NCBI RefSeq assembly: GCF_001612765.1
Contig: NZ_BDBB01000030.1
Location: 1 to 64,000, forward strand
Direction of reading: 5' to 3'
DNA: 64,000 nucleotides
DNA from: Nocardia arthritidis NBRC 100137
GTDB lineage: Bacteria > Actinomycetota > Actinomycetes > Mycobacteriales > Mycobacteriaceae
Below are positions 19,601 to 33,021 of the stretch, piece by piece. The notes beneath the pieces are model-generated. The model was not told the DNA's origin. It made no database searches and worked only from the letters and a program-made list of their open reading frames with translations. The position numbers and the translations under genes are program-made. Within the stretch, counting starts at the first letter, position 1. Every line of letters starts with the position of its first letter.

Positions 19601-21219
19601 CGGTGGCCGAGCTGTCCGGCGGTCCCGTCCCAGGTATGGATGACGACCTGGTCGGCCTCGGCATGGACAGCATCGTGGCGATCTCCCTGGTGAATCGACT
19701 ACGGCGCGACGGACTTTCGATCAGCCCGAAGGCGGTCCTGAGCGCCTCGACGATCCGGGATCTCGCCGCGCGGATCGACGCGGAAGCAGGCCGCGAACGG
19801 GCGTCGACATCCGAGGGCTACGGCCCGGTCGGTCCGACGCCGATCGTGTCCTGGATGCACGAGTACGGGGCCTACCGCAGGCTCGCCCTGAGCAACCTGC
19901 TCGAGCTGCCCGGCGGCATCGATCAGGACGGGCTCACCGCCGTATTGCAGGCGTTGCTCGACGGCCACGACATGCTGCGGGCCCGTTTCGAGACCACCCC
20001 GGAGGGCTACGAACTCCACACCCGCGCTCCAGGTAGCGTACGCGCGCAGGACATCCTGTCCCGGGTCGACGAAGGCGACGACTTCCACGCGACGCTGGCG
20101 GCTCGCGGCCATGCGGTCGCCGACGAGATCGATCCGTTCATCGGCGATCTGGTGCGCGCCGTGTGGTTCGCCAGATCCGGCGCCCCTGACGTCCTGCTGC
20201 TCACCATCCACCACCTGGCCGTCGACCCCGTCTCCTGGTACATCATCTCCGCCGACCTGGAAGCGTGCTGGGCGGAGGTCGCCGCGGGACGCACGCCGAC
20301 CCCGGCCGTCGAGCACACCGGCTACCGGCAGTGGGCCCGGCTGCTGCGCGAACGGGTGGGCTCCGAGGCGGTTTCGGCTCAGCGCGACTACTGGACGCGC
20401 CAGGTCGCCGCACCGGATCCGGTGCTCGGCGCCCGGTTGCCCGACCCGACGTCGGACACCTGGGCTTCCTACCGGGTCCACCCGGTGCCGACCTCGGCCG
20501 AGACGAGCGCGGCGATCCTGGACAGCCTCGGCGGTGGCGCGGCCGGGGTGCGCGAATTCCTGCTGGCCGCATTGACGATGACGCTGGCGAGCTGGCGCGC
20601 GGAACGCGGTCAGGACCCCGCCGCGGGCGCGTATGTCGCGCTGGAAGGCCACGGCCGGGAGGACGAGGTCCTCGGCGCCGACGTCGACAGCGCGCACTCG
20701 GTGGGCTGGTTCACCAGCATCGTGCCCGCCCGGCTCGGCGCGGGCGCCGAGAGCGTGGATGTGGCGACGGCTCTGGCGGATCCGGTTCGTGCCGCCGCAC
20801 TGCTCGAGCACATCGCGAAGCACCTGGCCGAACTGCCGAACGGCGGTGTGGACTTCGGCGTGCTGCGCTACCTCGACCGAGCGCCCGAGCTGGCCGGCGC
20901 GCCGCAGCCGCAGGTGCTCTTCGACTACCTGGGCCGGTTCGACATGGCCGGTGCGGGGCGGCCATGGGCGCCGATCCCGGACCTGGCGTTGCACGAGTGT
21001 CTTCCGCTCGTCGCGGAGCCCGACTTCCCGCTTCGCTACGCGCTCGATGTCGTCTCGGCGGTGCGAACCACCGCCGACGGGCCGCAGCTGGTCACCGTGC
21101 TCCGCTGGAGCGAGGCGGTGTTCACCGCCGCCGAGGTGGCCCGGCTCGCCGAGCTGTGGCACGACGCCGTCGCGGCGCTCGAGCGCGCCGTGTCCGTGGT
21201 GACCGTCGGCGCCGACTGA
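16687..21219 (+). CDS. nbtD: NRPS with C-A-PCP-E domains (NbtD, MbtF-like)
   Basis: A nonribosomal peptide synthetase of 1510 residues. A condensation domain (HHILLDGWS, His142-His143) is followed by an adenylation domain ([11 protein letters not shown] near 605, YRTGDLV near 840), a PCP (LGMDSI, Ser995) and a C-terminal epimerisation-type domain ([10 protein letters not shown] at 1175, VGWFTS near 1340). By analogy to MbtF it should install the terminal hydroxylysine that closes to the seven-membered lactam. The start at 16687 is preferred because AGGAGG lies 7 nt upstream; the ATG at 16651, overlapping the nbtC stop, is the alternative and adds 12 residues. No thioesterase domain is present. 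Confidence 0.88.
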   Translation: MSENTQAPMPEIEDVLALSPLQEGLFSLARLAGEGDLYALQFVYEIAGPVDVALLRRSVETILRRHANLRASFWDRDLPRPVQIVPVAAELPWAERAIDPAELDAAIAAETRAPFDLARGPLLRVLLLRLPDDTWRLVLTAHHILLDGWSLGVFFRELFALYQAGAAADALPAPRPYRDYIGWLSARDNETALRAWREYLGDLDPLIIADRGDSTVNTIVPTIDTLTLDAVETSRLTAWARANALTMNTVVQYAWSVVLGRLTDRSDVVFGTTVSGRPDELSGVETMIGLFINTVPVRVAVGAGNVVRDCARLQREAAPMRDLAYVSLSAIQRSVGSGTLFDTLFVYENAPMSDVLRPIEAADGVRFRPITSESLTHYPLAVTSFLYEGQLVVTVEAVQAALRTLSGSDVAARLISVLRQLPEIGERGPDALDVLLPGESARPPAATAEDVRGATVWELFARQVAATPDALALSTEHDRYTYRELSDAAVRLAGVIAAYGAGPEDVVALALPRSAQSIVAILAVLATGAAYVPVDITLPATRVESIVRRSRPRLILVDAWGLPAVHEIGDSPQILLMDQFSENLPAFTPVPGRRPEQAAYLIFTSGSTGEPKGVVGTHSALAAYFADHRDRVYRPAVARLGRPLRIAHAWSLSFDASWQPLIGLLDGHAIHLFDVEEMRDARRLVDGIIRHGLDMIDTTPSMFAQLAVAGLVDAGATPLSVLALGGEAIGAPLWKQLCALPDTAVHNCYGPTETTVEAVVAAVVDGDAEPAIGAPVTGMTGYVLDSRLRQAPVGVVGELYLAGAQVARGYVGMPGITAGRFVADPHRAGERMYRTGDLVRRLPSGDLAYVGRADDQVKIRGYRIEIGDIETALLALPGVQAAAVVVVRRAGGPSLAAFAVGDGLDAVELRAALTERLPGYMVPNRILVVEQLPVTSNGKLDAKRLAVLAEDRAAGAGAAPARTGTERRLCAAVAELSGGPVPGMDDDLVGLGMDSIVAISLVNRLRRDGLSISPKAVLSASTIRDLAARIDAEAGRERASTSEGYGPVGPTPIVSWMHEYGAYRRLALSNLLELPGGIDQDGLTAVLQALLDGHDMLRARFETTPEGYELHTRAPGSVRAQDILSRVDEGDDFHATLAARGHAVADEIDPFIGDLVRAVWFARSGAPDVLLLTIHHLAVDPVSWYIISADLEACWAEVAAGRTPTPAVEHTGYRQWARLLRERVGSEAVSAQRDYWTRQVAAPDPVLGARLPDPTSDTWASYRVHPVPTSAETSAAILDSLGGGAAGVREFLLAALTMTLASWRAERGQDPAAGAYVALEGHGREDEVLGADVDSAHSVGWFTSIVPARLGAGAESVDVATALADPVRAAALLEHIAKHLAELPNGGVDFGVLRYLDRAPELAGAPQPQVLFDYLGRFDMAGAGRPWAPIPDLALHECLPLVAEPDFPLRYALDVVSAVRTTADGPQLVTVLRWSEAVFTAAEVARLAELWHDAVAALERAVSVVTVGAD

Positions 21220-21272
21220 CCGCGATCTCCGCGCCACCCAGCCCATACGAATTCCCAGCCTGAAGGACCCCC

Positions 21273-26309
<5,037 letters not shown>

Positions 26310-26391
26310 TCCGAGAGAGCCGGTCGCGGTCGGCGGACCGCGACCGGCTCGCGATCGGCCCGCCGGGCCGCGGCGACTAGGGTCTACGGCG

Positions 26392-27465
26392 ATGGATTCT
26401 GTGCCTGCGTGGTTCATGTTCCCGGTCATCCTCGCCGTCGCGGCTATCGCGGCCGGGCGATGGTTTCTCGTCGCGGACACCATCACCGATCGCATGATCA
26501 ACCGGGCATGGGCGTGGAATGTCGGTGGCCTCGCGCTCTATGTCACCGTCAGCGCGGCGGGATTCCCCGTACTCGGGCAGCGGCTGTTCCTCTGCTGCGG
26601 ATTGATGACCACCGCCGTCGTCTTGGTGCTCGCACAATTGGTCGTGGGCTCGCGGCCCGAGGTGGCACTGCGACGGCAGCGGACCTACAGCGCCGTCGCC
26701 GCCGTGGCTTCGGCGGTGACGCTGGCGATTTCGCCTGCCGCCCGGGACGTGCTGCACGTCGATCTCGACGAGATCGTGTGGACGCTGTCCGAGCTGCCCA
26801 TGGCGGCCAGCGGGTGTCTGTTGGCGCAGGCCAGTATTCGGGAGCTGCGCACCGCCGCGCTTTCGGCGAAGGAGAAGCTGACTTATTCGGTTCTGCTGTT
26901 CCTCGCGGTGTATTGGGCGGTGGCGGCGCTCCTCACTGTCGTCCGCGCGATGAATGGTGTGCCGCCGAGTCATCCGGGGAATGTCCTGGCGGTCTCGTCG
27001 TTCTTCTGCCTACTGGTCATCGCGACACTTACGGCGATTCCACTGTTCACCGCCGTGTTGGTGCGGGCGGGGCTGGATCGAGCAGGCCGGCGTTGCCGCC
27101 GCCTGCATCCTCTCTGGTGTGACCTGACCGCTGCCGTCCCCGAAGTCGTCTTGAGCCAGGAGGGCAGCGGCGCGGCGTCACGGCTCTATCGGATGACGGT
27201 GGAGATCCAGGACGCCCTCCTGCATTTGAAGCCTTACATGCCGTCCCCGGCGCCGGGACGCGAGATCGCCTCCGGTCCTGACGCAGGCGATCATGCCCGT
27301 CGGATCGCCCATGCCGTCCGGTCCAGAGCCGCCGGGCTCCGACCGGTCGCGCAGACGGCCCCGTTCGCCGCGCTGCCATCCGGTAGCCCCGATCGCGCCC
27401 ACGGTCTGCGGCAGCTACTCGAATTGGCTCGGGAATGGCCGAAAGCACGCGCGAATGTAGGTTAG
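26392..27465 (+). CDS. MAB_1171c-like putative membrane transporter, copy 1
   Basis: A 357-residue integral membrane protein from the ATG at 26392; the longer frame overlaps nbtE and has no family similarity. The first 230 residues hold about six to seven hydrophobic segments (such as PAWFMFPVILAVAAIAAGRW). The cytosolic C-terminal part has RCRRLHPLWCDLTAAVPEVV and LYRMTVEIQDALLHLKPY, the signature of the actinobacterial MAB_1171c/DUF6545 group. A clear paralogue lies at 34882-36000 in the same island. It is inserted between nbtE and nbtF, and its 3' end contains the iron box of nbtF. Function unknown; a role in siderophore traffic is only inferred from place. Confidence 0.75.
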   Translation: MDSVPAWFMFPVILAVAAIAAGRWFLVADTITDRMINRAWAWNVGGLALYVTVSAAGFPVLGQRLFLCCGLMTTAVVLVLAQLVVGSRPEVALRRQRTYSAVAAVASAVTLAISPAARDVLHVDLDEIVWTLSELPMAASGCLLAQASIRELRTAALSAKEKLTYSVLLFLAVYWAVAALLTVVRAMNGVPPSHPGNVLAVSSFFCLLVIATLTAIPLFTAVLVRAGLDRAGRRCRRLHPLWCDLTAAVPEVVLSQEGSGAASRLYRMTVEIQDALLHLKPYMPSPAPGREIASGPDAGDHARRIAHAVRSRAAGLRPVAQTAPFAALPSGSPDRAHGLRQLLELAREWPKARANVG

Positions 27466-27475
27466 GCAAACCTAT
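27457..27475 (+). promoter_or_regulatory. IdeR/DmdR-like iron box upstream of nbtF
   Basis: The sequence GTAGGTTAGGCAAACCTAT matches the iron-box consensus at about 16 of 19 positions with both half sites present, one of the best matches in the window. It overlaps the last codons of the upstream membrane protein and lies about 70 nt before nbtF, so nbtF has its own iron-controlled promoter. Confidence 0.85.
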
Positions 27476-27547
27476 TTAAGCTCGGCTAAGCTATGCCGCA
27501 GCAGTCTCGGTCCGCGGATCCGGCGGCAGACAAGGAGTGGCAGCGCG

Positions 27548-30500
27548 ATGGAGTCGACACAGCGTCGGGCAGAAGGAACGGTGGACATCGGCCTGGAGGA
27601 GATCCGGGCCGCCGTGGCCGGTCAACTCGGCCTCACCGCCGCGGACATCGCCGATCACGACGACCTCATCCAACTCGGGCTGGACTCGATCCGCACGATG
27701 AAGCTCGCAGGCGGCTGGCGCAAGCGCGGCGCCGACATCAACTTCGCTCAGTTGGCCGCCAGCCCCACGGTGGCTTCGTGGCACGGTCTGCTGGGCGCGA
27801 ACGACGCTGCCGGACGATCGGCAGATCCGGTGCCGGTCGAGACGGTGACACAGGTCGCGGGCGCCGACGGCGAGTCGGCTCCGTTCCCCCTGGCCACCAT
27901 GCAGCATGCGTACTGGATCGGCCGCTCCGACGAGCAAGAACTCGGTGGAGTCGCCGCGCACCTGTACGTCGAATTCGACGGCGGCCGCATTGATCCCGTG
28001 CGACTCGAGCGCGCGGTGGCCGAGCTTGTCGCCGCACATCCGATGCTGCGCACCAGATTCCTTCCGGATGGCACCCAGCAGACCATGACGGCCCCGGGCA
28101 AGCCGGTGTTCGCCGTCGTCGACCTGCGCGATCGGTCGCCCGAGCAGACCGAGGCCGCCTTGACCGAGCTGCGCGAGCGCAAGACCCATCAGCGCCTCGC
28201 CATCGAAGACGGCCAGGCCATCGACGTCACGCTCACCCTGCGCGACCCGGACCACAGCAGGCTGCACCTCGATGTCGACATGCTCGCGGGCGACGCCATG
28301 AGTTATCGCGTGCTGATCTCCGATCTGGCCGAGCTGTACCACGGGACGACGGTGCCCGCCCCCGGCTATACCTACCGTCGCCACCGCACCGAGCATCGAG
28401 AGGACCTCACCGCTCGCGAGCGTGACCGGCAGTGGTGGCAGGAGCGGATGCCGGAATTACCGGGAGCGCCGGAGCTTCCGACCGTTCCGGTCAGCGAGCG
28501 CACCGACCCGAATCGCACCGTGCGTTACGACCACTGGCTGCCGCCGGAAGCCAAGCAGCGGTTGCTCGCCGCCGCGCACGAGCGCGGCATCACGCCGGCG
28601 ATGGCATTGGCGGCGGTGTTCGCCGAGACCATCGGCGGCTGGTCGGCGCAGAGCCGTTTCCTGCTGAATGTGCCCCTGTTCCACCGTGATCCGGTGCACC
28701 CAGACATCGATCGCGTGATCGGCGATTTCACCTCCTCGATCATGCTCGAGGCCGACGTCACCGAGAGCATGTCGGTCACCGACCGCGCCCGCGCGCTACA
28801 GCGCGGCATACACGAAAGCGGCGCGCACACCGCCTATTCCGGGCTCGAGGTGCTGCGCGATCTGGGCAGGCAGCGCGGCGAGCCGGTGCTGGCCCCGGTC
28901 GTCTACACCAGCGCACTGAACCTGGGCGAACTGTTCGCCGACAAGGTCACCGAGACCTTCGGAGAGCCGGTGTGGATCATTTCGCAGGGACCGCAGGTGC
29001 TGCTCGACGCGCAGGTCACCGAGGTCCGCGGTGGGCTGCTGCTGAACTGGGACGTGCGCGCGTCGGCCTTCCCCGAGGGCCTGATCGACGCCATGTTCGC
29101 CTGGTACTGCGCGGCCATCGGGCGGCTCGGGGAAGGCGCGGCAGGGTGGAACGCGGAGGCCGCCGTGCGGCTGCCGGTCGCCCAGGCCGAGGTCCGCGCC
29201 GCGGTGAACGCCACCGACGGCCCGATCAGTGGGCGTTGCCTGCACCAGGGCTTCTTCGAGCACGCGGCGGCGAATCCCGGTGCACCCGCGGTGCTGTGGG
29301 GCCTCGGCGACGAGCGAGGGGCGTGGAACTACGGGGAATTGGCCGCCCGGGCGCTGGCCGTGGCGGGCGCCTTGCGCGCCGAGGGCGTGCAGCCCGGCGA
29401 CGCGGTCGCGGTTCAGCTGCCGAAGGGGCCGGAGCAGGTCCTTGCCGTGCTCGGTGTGCTCGCCGCAGGGGCGACCTACGTCCCGATCGGATTCGATCAG
29501 CCGATCGGGCGACGCGCGGAAATCCTGCGTACCGGCGGTATCACCGCGGCGCTGACGGTCGAGGGCGCGAACCTGGGGGCGCCGATCGCGTGCCTGTCCA
29601 TCGACGCGGCCCGCGACTACCCGCAGCCGTTGGCCGCGCCCGTCTACCCGGATACCGGCGACATCGCCTACGTGCTCTTCACATCCGGATCGACCGGCGT
29701 GCCGAAGGGTGTCGAGATTCCGCACCGCGGCGCGATGAACACCATCGACGCGTTGAACGAATGGTTCGAGGTCGACAGCACAGGTCGCGCGCTCGGGCTG
29801 TCCGCCCTGGAATTCGACCTCTCCGTCTACGACATCTTCGGCTTGTTCGCGACGGGCGGATCGGTCGTGACCGTCGATCCGGAGCAACGCGCCGATCCGG
29901 CCACGTGGGTGGAACTGCTGCGCACGCATCGGGTATCGATCCTCAACTGTGTTCCGAGCATGCTGGACATGATTCTGGACATCGGCGGTGACCAGCTGGG
30001 CGATTCGCTGCGCGCGGTCATCCTCGGCGGGGACTGGGTCGGCGCGGATCTGGCCCGCAGGCTCTCGGTCCAGGTGCCGGGTTGCCGCTTCGCCGGTCTC
30101 GGCGGCGCGACCGAGACCTCCATCCACACCACCATCTGCGAGGTGAAGGGCGAACCGCCCGCACACTGGGCGACCGTGCCGTTCGGCGTTCCGTTGCGCA
30201 ATGTCAGGTGCCGCGTCGTCGGTCCCGCGGGCCGGGACTGCCCGGATTGGGTGCCCGGCGAACTGTGGGTCGGCGGTGTCTGCGTCGCCGCGGGCTACCG
30301 CAACGACCCGGAGCGGACCGCGGAGCGTTTCGTCGAGCACGACGGTATCCGCTGGTACCGGACCGGTGATCTGGCCAGGTACTGGCCCGACGGCACGATC
30401 GAATTCCTCGGCCGCGCCGACCATCAGGTCCAGATCCGCGGGTACCGGGTGGAGCTGGGCGAGGTGGAGAGCGCGCTGCGCGCGGTGCCGGGCGTGCGGC

Positions 30501-31051
30501 ACGCGGTCGCGGCGGTCGTCGGTGCGGGCGCGCCCAAGCTGGTCGCCGCCGTCGCGGGTGACGTGGCCGAGATCGGCGACATCACCGCGGCGGTCTCGGA
30601 TCTGCTGCCCGGCTACATGGTCCCCGCTCGCGTCGAATTGCTCGCGCGGATGCCGTTGACCGCCAACGGCAAATTGGACCGCCGCGCCGTGGTCGGCCTC
30701 CTCGAACCGGAGGCCGAGGAGGATCAGGCCACCGCCCCGCGCGACGACGTGGAGGCCGCGCTGGCCGATATCGTCGCGACTGTGCTGGGGATCGGCGCGA
30801 TCGGCGTGCACGACGACTTCTTCGGTCGCGGCGGCGATTCCGTGCTCGCCACCACTGTCATCGCCCGGGTACGCGAGTGGTTGCAAGCCGACCACGCACT
30901 GGTCGCGGACCTGTTCGCCACCCGTACCGTCGCGCGGTTCGCCGAGCGGCTACAGGAACGCGAAGGCAAGGACGGCAGGCTGCCCGCGGTCGCCCGGCTC
31001 TATCTGGAGGTGGCGTCGATGACGGACGAGGAGATCCTCGCTCAGACGTAA
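27548..31051 (+). CDS. nbtF: Initiating NRPS with ArCP-Cy-A-PCP domains (NbtF, MbtB-like)
   Basis: A 1167-residue synthetase that starts the chain. An N-terminal aryl carrier domain (LGLDSI, Ser47) accepts salicylate. A heterocyclisation domain follows, with DxxxxDxxS at Asp244, Asp249 and Ser252 in place of HHxxxDG. The adenylation domain has LFTSGSTGVPKG near 712 and the ALEFDLSVYDIFG motif common to cyclising modules. A PCP (GGDSV, Ser1098) closes the protein. It should condense Ser/Thr with salicylate and close the oxazoline ring. Unlike MbtB of mycobacteria, no C-terminal thioesterase is present. The ligase that loads salicylate (NbtT) is outside the window. Confidence 0.9.
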   Translation: MESTQRRAEGTVDIGLEEIRAAVAGQLGLTAADIADHDDLIQLGLDSIRTMKLAGGWRKRGADINFAQLAASPTVASWHGLLGANDAAGRSADPVPVETVTQVAGADGESAPFPLATMQHAYWIGRSDEQELGGVAAHLYVEFDGGRIDPVRLERAVAELVAAHPMLRTRFLPDGTQQTMTAPGKPVFAVVDLRDRSPEQTEAALTELRERKTHQRLAIEDGQAIDVTLTLRDPDHSRLHLDVDMLAGDAMSYRVLISDLAELYHGTTVPAPGYTYRRHRTEHREDLTARERDRQWWQERMPELPGAPELPTVPVSERTDPNRTVRYDHWLPPEAKQRLLAAAHERGITPAMALAAVFAETIGGWSAQSRFLLNVPLFHRDPVHPDIDRVIGDFTSSIMLEADVTESMSVTDRARALQRGIHESGAHTAYSGLEVLRDLGRQRGEPVLAPVVYTSALNLGELFADKVTETFGEPVWIISQGPQVLLDAQVTEVRGGLLLNWDVRASAFPEGLIDAMFAWYCAAIGRLGEGAAGWNAEAAVRLPVAQAEVRAAVNATDGPISGRCLHQGFFEHAAANPGAPAVLWGLGDERGAWNYGELAARALAVAGALRAEGVQPGDAVAVQLPKGPEQVLAVLGVLAAGATYVPIGFDQPIGRRAEILRTGGITAALTVEGANLGAPIACLSIDAARDYPQPLAAPVYPDTGDIAYVLFTSGSTGVPKGVEIPHRGAMNTIDALNEWFEVDSTGRALGLSALEFDLSVYDIFGLFATGGSVVTVDPEQRADPATWVELLRTHRVSILNCVPSMLDMILDIGGDQLGDSLRAVILGGDWVGADLARRLSVQVPGCRFAGLGGATETSIHTTICEVKGEPPAHWATVPFGVPLRNVRCRVVGPAGRDCPDWVPGELWVGGVCVAAGYRNDPERTAERFVEHDGIRWYRTGDLARYWPDGTIEFLGRADHQVQIRGYRVELGEVESALRAVPGVRHAVAAVVGAGAPKLVAAVAGDVAEIGDITAAVSDLLPGYMVPARVELLARMPLTANGKLDRRAVVGLLEPEAEEDQATAPRDDVEAALADIVATVLGIGAIGVHDDFFGRGGDSVLATTVIARVREWLQADHALVADLFATRTVARFAERLQEREGKDGRLPAVARLYLEVASMTDEEILAQT

Positions 31052-31166
31052 CGAGGGGCCGGCTGAGCCGCGGAGTCGGTCACGGTCCGACGATCGGGCG
31101 GCGCGCCAGTCGACTACATTCCGGTTACCGTCGGTGGCGTGTACGCACGGATATCAGGGATAGGTC

Positions 31167-31843
31167 CTAGTGGCGGGACCGGAATGCTCTCCGGATCACG
31201 GCGTGCTCGCCGAGCGTGGCGCGGAGATGGAACCACAGAACGGGCAGGCGCCTACCGCTGGTGGGAGTTCGTCGTCCTCCGTGTACGCGTCCGCGACCAG
31301 GAATCCGCACCAGTGCAGGTCGTCGGCGAACTGTGTTTTGACGGCGATCGGCACGTCGGCGTCGGCCGCGCCGAGCCCGTCGAGCAACGCCAGCAGCCGC
31401 GGGTCGTGGATGCGCAGATCGCACCACGCCCGTGGGTGCTCGAGCACGAAGCCTTCCGAGTCGCGATGCAGGACGGCGAATTTCGACAGCGTCGCCGACC
31501 AGGAGAGCGGGGTGCTCGGTCGCGGCGCGGAGCGCGTGAACGGGCGGATGGTGTAGAGGTCGCGTCCGCCGTCCCGCATCGTGATCGACAGCCAGCCATC
31601 GTCGGCGAGCCTGCCCATCAGTCCGGCGACATCGTCACCGCCCGTGGTCATCTCCGACAGGGCCGCCGGCCCGCGGGTCAATGTTTCCAGCGCGCGGAGC
31701 TGACCGGCTGCCAGGCCGGTCAGCTTCTCCTCGCGCGGCGGATCGGTCAGCACCGCTCCCGCCGTACCGGTCAGGCAGGTGACGCCGCGCCGGAACGCGA
31801 ATCTGGTCTGCTGTGGATATGTGGCGGCGGGCAAAGATCGCAT
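31167..31843 (-). pseudogene. Decayed SagB-type (azoline) dehydrogenase, N-terminal part only
   Basis: The open frame 31196-31843 (215 residues) matches the N-terminal region of SagB/ThcOx-type FMN dehydrogenases: an RLxxL-type helical repeat, then LSKFAVLHRDSEGFVLEHPR and LRIHDPRLLALLDGL. Near the end the homology jumps to the next frame, where LWFHLRATLGEH fits the family's LxFHxRxxLGxH motif, and then stops. The whole C-terminal nitroreductase (FMN) domain of about 250 residues is missing, because nbtF ends only about 115 nt away. It is therefore read as a frameshifted and truncated remnant. Enzymes of this class oxidise azoline rings to azoles. A functional short protein of other use is possible but less likely. 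Confidence 0.6.
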
Positions 31844-31880
31844 ATCTCCGCTTATCGGATCGAGCTGACGGGCGCGTCGC

Positions 31881-32861
31881 CTATTTCGCCGCGGCGGCGA
31901 AGGCGGGTTCCAGCTTGTCCAGGATGTAGGGCACCGAGAGCGCCGTGGGCGTGTTCACGGCGCTGATCTCCTGGGTGGTGAGGAAGACGACCGAACCCTT
32001 CTCGACCGCGGGCAGGTCGGCGTATCCCGGTAGCTGCCGGTACTTCTCGTCCAGGCCCGGAGCGTAGCCGGCCAGCAACAGATCGGCGGTCAGCGCGTCG
32101 ATCCGTTCCGGGGACAGGGCCAGCCTGCCCTGGTTGGCGGGCAAGTCGGTGAGGTTCTTCGGGATGCCGAGACCCAGTTGGGTGAACACCTTCGACGACC
32201 CGTCGTCGGGGTCGGTCAACACCATCAGCTGTGCCGGGCCGGCCAGCCAGGTACTGGCGAACGTCTTGCCCTTCAGGCCGGGGTTCGCCGCGGCGATGGC
32301 GGCGATCTTGTCGTCCACCTTCGCAATCACCTTGCTCGCCTCGTCCGCCTTGTGCAGCACCTTGCCGAGGGCGGTGACCTGGTCCTGCCAGGGCGCCACC
32401 GACTCTTTGCTCAGAGCGGGCAGCGTCGGCGCGACACGGGACAGTTCGTCGTAGGTCTTCTGGTCGGCGATGAACGGGTCGACCAGAATCAGGTCCGGCT
32501 CCAGGGTCGCGACCTGTTCGGCGATATTCCCGGTGGTGGTGAGCGCCTTCGCGGATTCGAGACTCTTGGGCTCCCACGGCGGCGTGCTCTTGGACGCCAC
32601 CGCGACATTGTCGAGGTATCCGACCGGGACGACACCGAGCGCGAGCGTGGTGTCCAGCCACTGGTTGCCGAGGGCGACGATCTTCTTCGGGGTGCCTTCG
32701 ACGGTGGTCTCGCCACGGGCGTGGGTGATGGTCACCTTTTCGCCGCCGGACGCCGAGTCGTCCTCCGAGGATCCGCACGCGGCGACGGTGAGGACGAGAA
32801 CTCCCGCCATCAGAGTCAGCGCCGCCCGCGGCCAACGGCCGCGCGTCCGAACGAGCTTCAT
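31881..32861 (-). CDS. Iron-siderophore substrate-binding lipoprotein (FecB/FepB-like)
   Basis: A 326-residue lipoprotein of the periplasmic-binding-protein class III (TroA/FecB) fold that binds ferric siderophore for an ABC importer. The start at ATG 32861 has GAAGGAAGG upstream. The signal peptide ends in the lipobox LTVAAC, so Cys is the lipidated residue. The mature part shows VTITHARGETTVEGTPKKIV (the usual first strand) and EPDLILVDPF near 130. An iron box lies 25 nt upstream. No matching FecCD-type permease is in the window, so it may hand its ligand to IrtAB-like or distant permeases. Confidence 0.9.
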   Translation of the reverse strand: MKLVRTRGRWPRAALTLMAGVLVLTVAACGSSEDDSASGGEKVTITHARGETTVEGTPKKIVALGNQWLDTTLALGVVPVGYLDNVAVASKSTPPWEPKSLESAKALTTTGNIAEQVATLEPDLILVDPFIADQKTYDELSRVAPTLPALSKESVAPWQDQVTALGKVLHKADEASKVIAKVDDKIAAIAAANPGLKGKTFASTWLAGPAQLMVLTDPDDGSSKVFTQLGLGIPKNLTDLPANQGRLALSPERIDALTADLLLAGYAPGLDEKYRQLPGYADLPAVEKGSVVFLTTQEISAVNTPTALSVPYILDKLEPAFAAAAK

Positions 32862-32885
32862 CGTCGCACCTTCCTTCAAAGCAAA

Positions 32886-32904
32886 TCAGCCAAGGCTAAC
32901 CTAT
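32886..32904 (-). promoter_or_regulatory. IdeR/DmdR-like iron box upstream of the binding lipoprotein
   Basis: The plus-strand core AAGGCTAACCTAT fits the right half of the iron-box consensus, with the left half weak (about 13-14 of 19). It lies 25 nt upstream of the minus-strand lipoprotein start. Confidence 0.7.
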
Positions 32905-32978
32905 CTTGCTCTGCGGCGGGTATCGGCGCGTCCTGCGAGGGGCATGCGGGGACTCTTCGGTTGATGGTTACATCGGCT

Positions 32979-32990
32979 AACTATATAGTT
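32979..32990. promoter_or_regulatory. Palindrome AACTATATAGTT upstream of the MFS transporter
   Basis: A perfect 12-bp palindrome about 32 nt before the GTG of the MFS gene, with a further AACTAT half site at 33000-33005. It sits in an AT-rich stretch that could be a promoter or operator, and its sequence differs from the iron boxes around it. The binding protein is unknown. Confidence 0.4.
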
Positions 32991-33021
32991 CGCGGTGGTA
33001 ACTATCTGGTGAGGGGCTGCC

